Shown one piece after another: positions 1 through 7,741 of a stretch of DNA of 64,000 nt. Each line of letters opens with the position of its first letter. The first letter of the stretch is position 1. The position numbers were made by a program, and so were the translations under genes. The DNA is taken from contig NZ_VISR01000030.1 in the NCBI RefSeq assembly GCF_007827595.1, positions 62,001 to 126,000 on the forward strand, written 5' to 3'. The notes beneath the pieces were generated by a model that was not told the origin of the DNA, did no database searches, and saw nothing but the letters and a program-made list of their open reading frames with translations. The DNA is from Streptomyces sp. BK340 (lineage in GTDB: Bacteria; Actinomycetota; Actinomycetes; Streptomycetales; Streptomycetaceae).

Positions 1-929
1 TGCGCAAGGCCGACGGACTCGGCTTCGAACTGGGCGCGGACTGGCGGGAAGACGTCGTCGGCACCAACGGCGTGGGCACCCCCGCCGTCGTACGGCGGCC
101 CGTACAGGTCTTCGCCGCCGAGCACTTCGTCCGCTCGCACGCCTCCTGGACGTGTACCGGAGCCCCGATCACCGACCCCAGGGACGGCCGGCTCATCGGG
201 GTGGTGGACGTGAGCGGCCCGCTGGAGACCATGCATCCGGCGACCCTCGCCTGGGTGGATTCGGTGGCCAAACTCGCCGAGGCCCGGCTGCGGGAGCTGC
301 ACCTTGCCTCGCTGGAGCGGCTGCGCGCGGTCGCGGCGCCGGTGCTGGCCCGGCTGGACGGGCGGGCCCTGGCGGTGGACCGGGACGGCTGGACTGCGGC
401 CGTGACCGGGATGCCGTACCTGCGGCGCGTGACGCTGCCCAAGTCCCTGACGCCGGGCCACCGATGGCTGGCCGCGCTCGGCACCTGCACGGTGGAGCCG
501 CTGGCCGGGGGCTGGCTGCTGCGGGTGGCCGAGGAGCCGCTGCCGTCCGGCGCCACCCGGATCCTGCTGGACCTGAGCCGGCCGGGCCGCAGCTCGGTGA
601 CCGTGGCCCGGGCGATGGGCTCCTGGTCCCGGGAACTGAGTCCCCGGCACGCCGAGTTGCTCTACCTGCTCGCCGAACACCCTTCGGGGCGCGGCGCGGC
701 GGGTCTGGCCGAAGACCTGTTCGGTGATTCATCCAGGACAGTAACCGTTAGGGCTGAAATGTCCAGAATTCGCCGATATCTTGGGGATCTTCTGCGACAC
801 CGGCCGTATCGTTTCTGCGAGAACACGGAGATCGAGGTGCTCCTGCCCGACAACCCCCGTGACCTGCTGCCCCAGTCGACGGCACCGGCGGTGGCACGAG
901 GCCGGACCGCCGGCCGGACGGTGGGGTGA
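1..929 (+). CDS. GAF-domain transcriptional regulator, 3' part
   Basis: The reading frame is open from base 3, so the start lies outside the window. The visible part begins inside a GAF sensor domain: GTNGVGT, then ITDPRDGRLIGVVDVSG, the pattern of GAF regulators related to AcoR-type activators. A linker follows, then a C-terminal region (LSPRHAELLYLLAEHP ... TVRAEMSRIRRYLGDL) that looks like a helix-turn-helix DNA-binding module. I infer a cytoplasmic regulator that senses a small molecule or redox state; the ligand cannot be read. The last ~30 residues are low-complexity. No sigma-54-type AAA domain is present in the visible part. Confidence 0.75.
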   Translation, partial: RKADGLGFELGADWREDVVGTNGVGTPAVVRRPVQVFAAEHFVRSHASWTCTGAPITDPRDGRLIGVVDVSGPLETMHPATLAWVDSVAKLAEARLRELHLASLERLRAVAAPVLARLDGRALAVDRDGWTAAVTGMPYLRRVTLPKSLTPGHRWLAALGTCTVEPLAGGWLLRVAEEPLPSGATRILLDLSRPGRSSVTVARAMGSWSRELSPRHAELLYLLAEHPSGRGAAGLAEDLFGDSSRTVTVRAEMSRIRRYLGDLLRHRPYRFCENTEIEVLLPDNPRDLLPQSTAPAVARGRTAGRTVG

Positions 930-1080
930 CAGGTGGGTTCGATGCGGGCATCTTCCGCATATTTGCGGGTCTTGCCCCTGTGACGGCCGCCGCTGCCGTA
1001 GCATCCCTACGGGCCTCCCCACCTGCTCCTCGGTCAACGTACGGACCACCAGGCGCAGTTGGCCCGCCTCGGGAGGAGAC

Positions 1081-2415
1081 ATGAGACATCGCGGCAGACA
1101 CCGCCGGCGCAGACGGGGCGCAGCCGTGCGCGCGTTCCTCGCCGGAACCGCGCTCGCACTCACCGCGGCCGCCACTCTGATCAGCGCCTCACAGGCGACG
1201 GTCGCCAAGAACCCCGGCCCGCTCAAGCCCCTGACCGCCCAGGCCGACACCGCCCCGCTGCGCCTGCAGGAGCGCCTGGTGCCGGCCCGCACCCTGAACC
1301 GACTCGCCGCGTCCATGGGCCGCCCGGTCGGCGTGGACACCGTTCTGCGGAGCGCCGACCGCACCCTCACCACGAGCACCGACTGCACCTCCGAGGACCA
1401 GGCGACCCTGCCCGTCGCCCCGGCCGCCACCCGCGCCTACTGCTGGGACCCGGCCGACACCGCCACCACCGCCTGGCACCCGGTCTCGGTGACCACCTCC
1501 GGCGACGCCGACGACGACGGCGTCTGGGGCACCCACCGGGCGATCCTCACCGGCTGGACCCACAGCACCACCACCGGGACCACCGCCGAGCGAGGCCTCG
1601 CCAGGGTCGCCTTCGTCGACGCCGACGACCCCGACCACCCCGTCTACCGCTGGGTGCTGCTGGTGGTCCCCGTCGACGGCGGCCGCGACTACCGGGGCCT
1701 CGTCTCCCACGTCTCCGGCATGGTCTGGTACCAGGACAAGCTCCTGGTCACCACCACGGCCGGCGACGCCGACGCGCTCTACGTCTACGACCTCGACCGC
1801 ATCCAGCGCACCACGGTCGACACGCCCGCGATCGGCCGGGTGCCCGGCGGCTGGTCCGGGGACGGCTACGAGTACGTGATGCCCGCCGTCGGCTCCTACC
1901 GCTACCTCGCCGGCCGCTGCACCGCCTCCGGCCCGCCCTGCCCCGCGACCCTCTCCCTGGACCGCGGCACCGCACCCGACAGCCTGGTCGCCGGTGAGTG
2001 GACGGCCCCCGGCAGCGAGCGGCACGCCAGGCTGTGGCGCTACGTCTTCAGCACGGACCCCGCGCGCAGCGGACTGCTCGCCACCGACGCCGCCGGGCGG
2101 GTGGACGCGGTCGAGGCCTACCGCACCAGGGCGGCCGGGATCCGGGGTGTCCTGTCCTACCGGCAGGCCGGATCGGCCGGTCCGTCCTGGTATGTGGGAC
2201 AGCTGTCCAGCTCCGGGGACGGGCACGGCGGACTGTGGCGCCAGGACGCGAAGGGGGCGAAGGCGGCTCACTGCGGCTCGGACTCCTCCCACCGCTGCTG
2301 GGCCGAGTCCGCGGGATCCCTGTCCTACTGGCAGGAGACGGGCGAGGTGTGGTCCGTCTCGGACCGGATGCTGTTCGCGGTGCCGCTGGCGGCGCTCGAC
2401 CGTTCGGTGAGCTGA
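1081..2415 (+). CDS. secreted protein of unknown function
   Basis: 444 residues. The ATG at 1081 follows a good Shine-Dalgarno, GGGAGGAG. An Arg/His-rich N-terminus and a hydrophobic run (AFLAGTALALTAAATLI, about residues 17-33) form an export signal ending near SASQA. The mature part has four or more Cys, including CTSEDQ and YCWDP, and many aromatic-Gly segments such as VYRWVLLVVPVDGG, VSGMVWYQDKLLV and YVYDLDRI, spaced as in a beta-propeller-like fold. I recognise no catalytic motif. Families like this are annotated only as secreted proteins in Streptomyces. It stands alone; the acetyltransferase gene 65 bp downstream may be co-transcribed. Confidence 0.75.
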   Translation: MRHRGRHRRRRRGAAVRAFLAGTALALTAAATLISASQATVAKNPGPLKPLTAQADTAPLRLQERLVPARTLNRLAASMGRPVGVDTVLRSADRTLTTSTDCTSEDQATLPVAPAATRAYCWDPADTATTAWHPVSVTTSGDADDDGVWGTHRAILTGWTHSTTTGTTAERGLARVAFVDADDPDHPVYRWVLLVVPVDGGRDYRGLVSHVSGMVWYQDKLLVTTTAGDADALYVYDLDRIQRTTVDTPAIGRVPGGWSGDGYEYVMPAVGSYRYLAGRCTASGPPCPATLSLDRGTAPDSLVAGEWTAPGSERHARLWRYVFSTDPARSGLLATDAAGRVDAVEAYRTRAAGIRGVLSYRQAGSAGPSWYVGQLSSSGDGHGGLWRQDAKGAKAAHCGSDSSHRCWAESAGSLSYWQETGEVWSVSDRMLFAVPLAALDRSVS

Positions 2416-2480
2416 CCTGGGGTGACCTGGGTGACCTGGTCGATCGACAGATCGCCGGGCGGGATGATTCCCTGGCCCGC

Positions 2481-3044
2481 ATGAGCAACATCCCTGTCAC
2501 CACCTGGTCCCTGGAACAGACCTCGCCCGCCGACCTCCTGCCGGCCGCCGCCCCCGAGGGCGACGTCCGCATCGTCCGCGCCGAGGTCCCCTCCCCCGAG
2601 TTCAGCCGCTTCCTGTACACCGCGGTCGGCGGCGACATCCGCTGGACCGACCGCCTCGGCTGGAACTACGCCCGGTGGCAGGAGCAGCTGGACCGTCCCG
2701 GCGCGGAGACCTGGGTGGCCTACGACCGCGGCACGCCCGCCGGGTACGTCGAGCTGAACCCGCAGGACGACGGCGTCGTCGAGATCATCCTCTTCGGCCT
2801 GATCCCCGCGTTCCGCGGCCGCCGCATCGGGGGCCACCTGCTGTCGTACGGGGCGGCTCGTGCGTGGGACCTGGCGGAACGGTGGCCCGAGCGGACGCCC
2901 ACCAAGCGGGTCTGGCTGCACACATGCAGCAAGGACGGGGAGTTCGCGATGGACAACTATCAGCGGCGGGGGTTCAGGCTGTTCGACACGATGGTGGAGC
3001 TGGAGGCGGAGGTGGCTACGCCGGGGTTCTGGCCGGGGGCGTAG
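2481..3044 (+). CDS. GNAT family N-acetyltransferase
   Basis: 187 residues. The start chosen is the ATG at 2481 (MSNIPVTTW), just where the GNAT-like sequence begins; its Shine-Dalgarno is poor, so an upstream start is possible. The acetyl-CoA-binding core is visible as VEIILFGLIPAFRGRRIGGHLL (about residues 93-114), with the RGRRIGG pyrophosphate loop. The C-terminal YQRRGFRLFDT is the usual second GNAT signature. It should transfer an acetyl group from acetyl-CoA to an amine in the cytoplasm; the substrate is unknown. Its 3' end overlaps the tail of the convergent pseudogene by about 85 bp. Confidence 0.85.
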   Translation: MSNIPVTTWSLEQTSPADLLPAAAPEGDVRIVRAEVPSPEFSRFLYTAVGGDIRWTDRLGWNYARWQEQLDRPGAETWVAYDRGTPAGYVELNPQDDGVVEIILFGLIPAFRGRRIGGHLLSYGAARAWDLAERWPERTPTKRVWLHTCSKDGEFAMDNYQRRGFRLFDTMVELEAEVATPGFWPGA

Positions 3045-4119
3045 GGGGCGGCCAGGTCCTCGACGAAGCGCAGCACATCCCAGGTGAGGCCGGCGGTCAC
3101 CTGGTTGCGGTAGGTGGGACGCAGACAGAGGCCCACGATCGCGACCAGAAGGCAGACCACGGCTGCGACGATCGAGGCCTGGAGCAGTGCCGAAAGACCC
3201 AACGCCGTATTGACGGGCACACTGACCAATACCCATGTCACCACCCCGTACGAGGCGCGCAGTCCCGGCTCCTCCTCGCTCCCCGCGATCACGAGGCACC
3301 CGGTAAGACCCCCCAGGACCACCAGCAGGCCGACTGCGGGGACGATCCAGTGGGGGGTGAGGAGCCAAGGCTGCCATCCGAGCAGCGCGGCGCAGGACCT
3401 GGCGATCACTCCCAATGTAGTGACCGCATACAGCACGAGCCCCCACATGCCGGTGTTGGTCCACTCCGACTTGCGGCGCTCGACCAGTTCGTCCGAGGAC
3501 CGCTCCCACATGACCTTCGTGAGATAGCCGGAGGTCAGCAGGGCATGGAGTGTCTTCCGGGCCTCCATGACCGGCATCCACTCGATCAGCCGGGCACGCC
3601 AGACAGGCAGTGCGCCGGCCCGGCCCATCGCCCGACCGGTGGACGCGGCTGCTGGGTGATCAGGAGGAGGAGTCCCGGGGGGCACTTGTGTCGGAGGTCG
3701 GGGCGGTAGCGGTCGCGCGCCCAGGCCAGCGCGGTGTGCCGCAGGAGCATCGTCTTGCCCGCGCCGGGTACGCCGAGCACCACCGCCTGGCGGGACTCGC
3801 GCAGCGAGGCCGCGGCCTCCCGCTGATCGGTGCCGAAGCCGGTGGCGGTGCGCAGCGGGACGTAGACGGACGCCATGTCCATGGCCTGGTTCTCGTCCGG
3901 CCGGAAGGAGACGAAGAAGCTCCGGTTCCGTTCGTGTGTCTTGACCGTGTAGCGGCGCAGTGCCGTGCGGCGGAGCAGGGCACTGCCGGCCAGGCGGCGG
4001 TAGAGTGCGGCGGCCGCCTTGTCCACCAGTCGTTTGAACCAGTCCTTGAGTTTGAGGACCAGAACCCCGAGGACGAAGGCGCCCACCGCCGGCAGCCACT
4101 GCCGCACCTGGTCCCCCAC
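2960..4119 (-). pseudogene. decayed NACHT-type NTPase / four-helix membrane protein remnant
   Basis: Two pieces lie in different frames. The first, from a GTG at 4119 to a stop at 3586, has an N-terminal membrane anchor (VGAFVLGVLVLKL), then a P-loop VLGVPGAGKTMLLRHTALAWARDRY as in NACHT NTPases. About 40 residues later it runs into unrelated sequence and stops. The second piece is readable in another frame from about 3577. It carries ERRKSEW and four hydrophobic helices (GMWGLVLYAVTTLGVIA, WIVPAVGLLVVLGG, GVVTWVLVSVPVNTALG, SIVAAVVCLLVAIVG) and runs to 2960. The NACHT body between them (Walker B, sensors, repeats) is missing. I infer an internal deletion plus frameshift. An intact small membrane gene starting at 3577 or 3568 is the alternative for the second piece. 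Confidence 0.6.
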
Positions 4120-4173
4120 GGCCGTCCCCCGTTCGCCGTCCCAGTCCCTGGATCGGCAGGATAGGGGCGGAGA

Positions 4174-4198
4174 TGTCCGGGTGTCCCAGGTTCGGACA
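4174..4198. promoter_or_regulatory. inverted repeat upstream of sir
   Basis: TGTCCG at 4174-4179 is mirrored by CGGACA at 4193-4198. It sits in the divergent region between the NACHT remnant and the sulfur genes, about 150 bp before the leader peptide. It could be an operator; 6-bp arms in GC-rich DNA are weak evidence. Confidence 0.2.
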
Positions 4199-4260
4199 CA
4201 GGCCGCGAGACCGTTCTGACGCCATGTACGAGACCCACATCACAGTGTCCCGGTATTCGA

Positions 4261-4294
4261 GACATGCATGTCCATTATTTGGATAACAGTGGAC
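4261..4294 (+). promoter_or_regulatory. probable promoter/operator region of the sulfur operon
   Basis: A perfect 12-bp palindrome, GACATGCATGTC (4261-4272), is followed at once by an unusually AT-rich run (TTATTTGGATAAC, 4276-4288). This run is framed by GTCCA (4270-4274) and TGGAC (4290-4294). It lies 32 bp before the leader peptide and is one of the few AT-rich spots on the left side of the window. I infer promoter and repressor-binding signals; the regulator is not encoded nearby. Confidence 0.35.
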
Positions 4295-4325
4295 TGCCCA
4301 GAGATCCCCGTGACACGCTTCCGTC

Positions 4326-4409
4326 ATGTCTGGAACTGGAATTGCCTTGGTGAGTCGGCGGCACGTCGACCTCGGCCGCATGTCCAGCGCCATCTGTCCG
4401 GCGAGCTGA
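4326..4409 (+). CDS. leader peptide upstream of sir (Cys/His-Val-Asp type)
   Basis: A 27-residue open frame starting MSGTGIALVS and containing RRHVDLGRMSSAIC before the stop. The RRHVDL...SSAIC pattern matches a family of actinobacterial putative leader peptides that precede sulfur and cysteine genes, as I know it. The single Cys codon (TGT, 4395-4397) lies four codons before the stop. No clear Shine-Dalgarno precedes it, so leaderless translation is possible. It ends 125 bp before sir, and the gap contains a nested hairpin (4450-4497). I infer translation-dependent control of the operon by cysteinyl-tRNA or cysteine supply. Confidence 0.75.
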   Translation: MSGTGIALVSRRHVDLGRMSSAICPAS

Positions 4410-4449
4410 CCGCCCCAGCACCGCCGATCTCCCCGCACATCTGATTCCT

Positions 4450-4497
4450 GCCTGCGCGAGGCCGCGCACGCCTGTCCGCGTGCGCATATACGCAGGC
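4450..4497 (+). promoter_or_regulatory. nested hairpin between leader peptide and sir (possible attenuator)
   Basis: Outer arms GCCTGCG (4450-4456) and CGCAGGC (4491-4497) enclose a perfect 8-bp inner stem, GCGCACGC (4464-4471) and GCGTGCGC (4478-4485), with a 6-nt loop CTGTCC. No T-run follows, so a Rho-linked or ribosome-access mechanism fits better than a classical intrinsic terminator. Its place after the leader peptide and before the sir ribosome-binding site suggests an attenuation element. Confidence 0.45.
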
Positions 4498-4534
4498 CAG
4501 AGCCGCTTCCCGCCTGTCCGAAGGACGTAGAACC

Positions 4535-6232
4535 ATGGCCGCCAACCCGCAGAACCCCGCCGCGTCCGCGCCCGGCCGCAAGGTGAGCCGTCACCGCGGC
4601 GAGGGTCAGTGGGCCGCGGGGCACTTCACCCCGCTCAACGGCAACGAGCAGTTCAAGAAGGACGACGACGGTCTCAATGTGCGGACACGCATTGAGACGA
4701 TCTACTCCAAGCGCGGCTTCGACTCCATCGACCCCAACGACCTGCGCGGGCGGATGCGCTGGTGGGGGCTGTACACCCAGCGTCGACCCGGGATCGACGG
4801 CGGCAAGACCGCGATCCTGGAGCCGGAGGAGCTGGACGACGAGTACTTCATGCTGCGGGTGCGGATCGACGGCGGGCGGCTGTCGACGCAGCAGCTGCGG
4901 GTGATCGGTGAGATCTCGCAGGAGTTCGCGCGGGGCACCGCGGACATCACCGACCGGCAGAACGTGCAGTTCCACTGGATCCGGATCGAGGACGTCCCGG
5001 AGATCTGGGAGCGCCTCGAGGCCGTCGGGCTGTCCACCACCGAGGCCTGCGGTGACACGCCCCGCGTGATCCTCGGTTCGCCGGTCGCCGGCATCGCCGC
5101 GGACGAGATCATCGACGGCACCCCGGCCGTCGAGGAGATCAACCGCCGGATCGTCGGCAACAAGGCGTTCTCGAACCTGCCCCGCAAGTTCAAGTCCGCG
5201 GTCTCCGGCTCGCCGCTGCTGGACGTGGCGCACGAGATCAACGACGTCGCGTTCGTCGGCGTGGTCCACCCCGAGCACGGGCCCGGGTTCGACCTGTGGG
5301 TCGGCGGCGGCCTGTCCACCAACCCGAAGATCGGTGTACGGCTCGGCGCCTGGGTGCCGCTGGACGAGGTCCCGGACGTCTACGAGGGCGTCATCTCGAT
5401 CTTCCGCGACTACGGCTACCGGCGCCTGCGCACCCGTGCGCGGCTGAAGTTCCTGGTCGCCGACTGGGGTGCGGAGAAGTTCCGGCAGGTGCTGGAGGAC
5501 GAGTACCTGCAGCGGGGGCTGGTCGACGGCCCGGCGCCCGCGCAGCCCGTGGAGCGCTGGCGCGACCACGTCGGTGTGCACCGGCAGCAGGACGGGCGCT
5601 TCTACGTCGGTTTCGCCCCGCGCGTCGGACGCGTCGACGGCACGACGCTGGCGAAGATCGCCGCCGTCGCCGAGGCGCACGGCTCGGGCCGGGTGCGTAC
5701 CACCGTCGAGCAGAAGATGATCGTGCTGGACGTCGAGGAGGCGCAGGTCGAGTCGCTGGTGGCGGGGCTCGAGGCGCTGGATCTCAGTGTCAGCCCGTCC
5801 CCGTTCCGGCGCGGCACCATGGCCTGCACCGGCATCGAGTTCTGCAAGCTCGCCATCGTGGAGACCAAGGCGCGCGGGATCTCGCTGATCGACGAACTGG
5901 AGCGCCGCCTCCCGGAGTTCGACGAGCCGATCACGATCAACATCAACGGCTGCCCGAACGCCTGCGCCCGTATCCAGGTGGCGGACATCGGTCTCAAGGG
6001 CCAGCTGGTCCTCGACGACAACGGTGAGCAGGTGGAGGGCTTCCAGGTGCACCTCGGCGGCGCGCTGGGCCTGGAGGCGGGCTTCGGCCGCAAGGTCCGC
6101 GGCCTGAAGGTCACTTCGGAGGAGCTGCCCGACTACGTCGAGCGGGTCCTGAAGCGCTACCAGGCGGAGCGCGAGGACGGCGAGCGGTTCGCCACCTGGG
6201 CGGCCCGGGCGTCCGAGGAGGCCCTGTCGTGA
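4535..6232 (+). CDS. sir: ferredoxin-dependent sulfite/nitrite reductase
   Basis: 565 residues, full length for the haemoprotein family. The ATG at 4535 has AAGGA about 10 bases upstream. It carries two ferredoxin-like and two sirohaem/4Fe-4S half-domains. The cluster and sirohaem ligands are the pair C431-x5-C437 (ACTGIEFC) and C473-x3-C477 (NGCPNAC). The preceding RGTMACTG and the Arg/Lys-rich segments around it fit substrate binding. It should reduce sulfite to sulfide with six electrons from ferredoxin. The neighbouring cys genes make sulfite reduction far more likely than nitrite reduction. It is the first large gene of a coupled operon; the zinc-ribbon gene starts inside its stop codon. 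Confidence 0.95.
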   Translation: MAANPQNPAASAPGRKVSRHRGEGQWAAGHFTPLNGNEQFKKDDDGLNVRTRIETIYSKRGFDSIDPNDLRGRMRWWGLYTQRRPGIDGGKTAILEPEELDDEYFMLRVRIDGGRLSTQQLRVIGEISQEFARGTADITDRQNVQFHWIRIEDVPEIWERLEAVGLSTTEACGDTPRVILGSPVAGIAADEIIDGTPAVEEINRRIVGNKAFSNLPRKFKSAVSGSPLLDVAHEINDVAFVGVVHPEHGPGFDLWVGGGLSTNPKIGVRLGAWVPLDEVPDVYEGVISIFRDYGYRRLRTRARLKFLVADWGAEKFRQVLEDEYLQRGLVDGPAPAQPVERWRDHVGVHRQQDGRFYVGFAPRVGRVDGTTLAKIAAVAEAHGSGRVRTTVEQKMIVLDVEEAQVESLVAGLEALDLSVSPSPFRRGTMACTGIEFCKLAIVETKARGISLIDELERRLPEFDEPITININGCPNACARIQVADIGLKGQLVLDDNGEQVEGFQVHLGGALGLEAGFGRKVRGLKVTSEELPDYVERVLKRYQAEREDGERFATWAARASEEALS

Positions 6233-6411
6233 GCGAGCGGGCCGCACCTTTCCACTGCCCCTACTGCGGCGACGAGGACCTGCGTCCGAGCGAGCAGGGC
6301 CATGGCGCCTGGGAGTGCGGGGCATGCAACCGCGCATTCCAGCTGAAGTTCCTCGGGCTGCTCTCCCGGGGTCTTCGGCGAGCCGACAACGGAGGGGACG
6401 ACCGGATATGA
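6229..6411 (+). CDS. zinc-ribbon miniprotein of the sulfur operon
   Basis: 60 residues. The GTG at 6229 overlaps the sir stop codon by 4 bp. Two CxxC knuckles, C10-P-Y-C13 and C30-G-A-C33, form a compact zinc (or possibly iron) ribbon; the last 25 residues are basic. Small proteins like this sit between sir and cysH in other Streptomyces, as far as I recall, without an assigned function. A redox or electron-transfer partner of the reductases, or a regulator, is possible. The tail overlaps the first codons of cysH by 4 bp, so it is translationally coupled on both sides. Confidence 0.8.
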   Translation: MSERAAPFHCPYCGDEDLRPSEQGHGAWECGACNRAFQLKFLGLLSRGLRRADNGGDDRI

Positions 6412-7118
6412 CGACGGCTCAGGAAGAGCGTACGACCGAGGAGTTGAAGCAGCTCGCCGAGCAGGCGGGCCGTGACCTGGAGGACTCCTCGGCGCTGGAG
6501 ATCCTCCAGTGGGCGGTGGACACCTTCGGCAAGCGGTTCTGCGTCACCTCCTCCATGGAGGACGCGGTGGTCGCCCATCTGGCGTCCCGGGTACTGAAGG
6601 GCGTCGACGTCGTCTTCCTCGACACCGGCTACCACTTCCCGGAGACCATCGGCACCCGGGACGCGGTCGAGGCCGTGATGGACGTCAACGTCATCACCCT
6701 CACGCCGCGGCAGACGGTCGCCGAGCAGGACGCGGAGTACGGCCCGAAGCTGCACGACCGCGATCCCGACCTGTGCTGCGCGCTGCGCAAGGTCCGGCCG
6801 CTGGAGGAGGGCCTGAAGGGATACGCGGCGTGGGCGACGGGCCTGCGCCGCGACGAGTCCCCGACCCGGGCGAACACCCCGGTGGTCGGCTGGGACGAGA
6901 AGCGGCAGAAGGTCAAGGTCTCCCCGATCGCCCGCTGGACCCAGGACGACGTGGACGCCTACGTCACCGAGCACGGCGTGCTGACCAACCCGCTGCTGAT
7001 GGACGGCTACGCCTCCGTCGGCTGCGCCCCGTGCACCCGCAGGGTCCTGGAGGGCGAGGACACGCGCGCCGGCCGCTGGGCGGGCCGGGCCAAGACCGAG
7101 TGCGGGCTGCACGGATGA
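6408..7118 (+). CDS. cysH: assimilatory adenylylsulfate (APS/PAPS) reductase
   Basis: 236 residues; the ATG at 6408 overlaps the previous stop. The nucleotide-binding segment TSSMEDAVVAHLASR and FLDTGYHFPET fit the PAPS-reductase family. Four cysteines of a 4Fe-4S cluster are present: C123-C124 and C206-x2-C209. These mark the APS-reductase type rather than the cluster-free E. coli type. The C-terminal ECGLH (231-235) holds the catalytic Cys that forms the thiosulfonate. It reduces activated sulfate to sulfite, the substrate of the sir product. A cysC gene follows directly, so PAPS is also made here. Confidence 0.93.
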   Translation: MTTAQEERTTEELKQLAEQAGRDLEDSSALEILQWAVDTFGKRFCVTSSMEDAVVAHLASRVLKGVDVVFLDTGYHFPETIGTRDAVEAVMDVNVITLTPRQTVAEQDAEYGPKLHDRDPDLCCALRKVRPLEEGLKGYAAWATGLRRDESPTRANTPVVGWDEKRQKVKVSPIARWTQDDVDAYVTEHGVLTNPLLMDGYASVGCAPCTRRVLEGEDTRAGRWAGRAKTECGLHG

Positions 7119-7204
7119 CGGCGCCCGCGGCAACCGACACCTCGCCCACAGTCCGGGCTGTCACTGCTGATACCGAAGCGACCACTGCGACCCAGGAGAA
7201 TTAC

Positions 7205-7741
7205 GTGACCACCGGAGCCACCGTCTGGCTCACGGGTCTGCCGAGCGCCGGCAAGACCACCATCGCGTACGAACTTGCCGGGCGGCTGCGTGCCGAGGGC
7301 CACCGCGTCGAGGTGCTCGACGGCGACGAGATCCGCGAGTTCATCTCGGCGGGCCTCGGCTTCAGCCGCGAGGACCGGCACACCAACGTGCAGCGCATCG
7401 GCTACGTCGCCGAACTGCTGGCCCGCAACGGCGTGAAGGCGCTCGTCCCGGTGATCGCCCCGTACGCGGACAGCCGCCGGGCGGTGCGCGAGCGGCACAC
7501 GGAGAACGGGACCTCGTACCTGGAGATCCATGTGGCGACGCCGGTCGAGGTGTGCTCGGTGCGGGACGTGAAGGGGCTGTACGCCAAGCAGGCCGCGGGC
7601 GAGCTGTCGGGGCTCACGGGGGTCGACGACCCCTACGAGGAGCCCGAGACGCCCGATCTGCGGATCGAGTCGCAGCACCAGACCGTGCAGGAGTCCGCGG
7701 CCGCGGTCCACGCGCTGCTCACCGAAAGGGGACTGGCATGA
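7205..7741 (+). CDS. cysC: adenylylsulfate kinase
   Basis: 178 residues from the GTG at 7205, which has a strong AGGAG six bases upstream and starts just before the conserved fold (TVWLTGLPSAGKT, P-loop at 11-18). An in-frame ATG at 7115 overlaps the cysH stop and would add 30 residues of Thr/Ala-rich sequence. I prefer the GTG because of the ribosome-binding site and the usual family length. DGDEIREFISAGLGFSREDR and the NVQRIGYVAELLARNG segment are typical. It phosphorylates APS to PAPS with ATP. The stop overlaps the cysD start. Confidence 0.9.
   Translation: MTTGATVWLTGLPSAGKTTIAYELAGRLRAEGHRVEVLDGDEIREFISAGLGFSREDRHTNVQRIGYVAELLARNGVKALVPVIAPYADSRRAVRERHTENGTSYLEIHVATPVEVCSVRDVKGLYAKQAAGELSGLTGVDDPYEEPETPDLRIESQHQTVQESAAAVHALLTERGLA

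Noticed and set aside
7115..7204. Longer cysC starting at the ATG that overlaps the cysH stop
   Set aside because: The extra 30 residues are Thr/Ala-rich and outside the family fold, and the GTG at 7205 has a much better ribosome-binding site. It stays possible.
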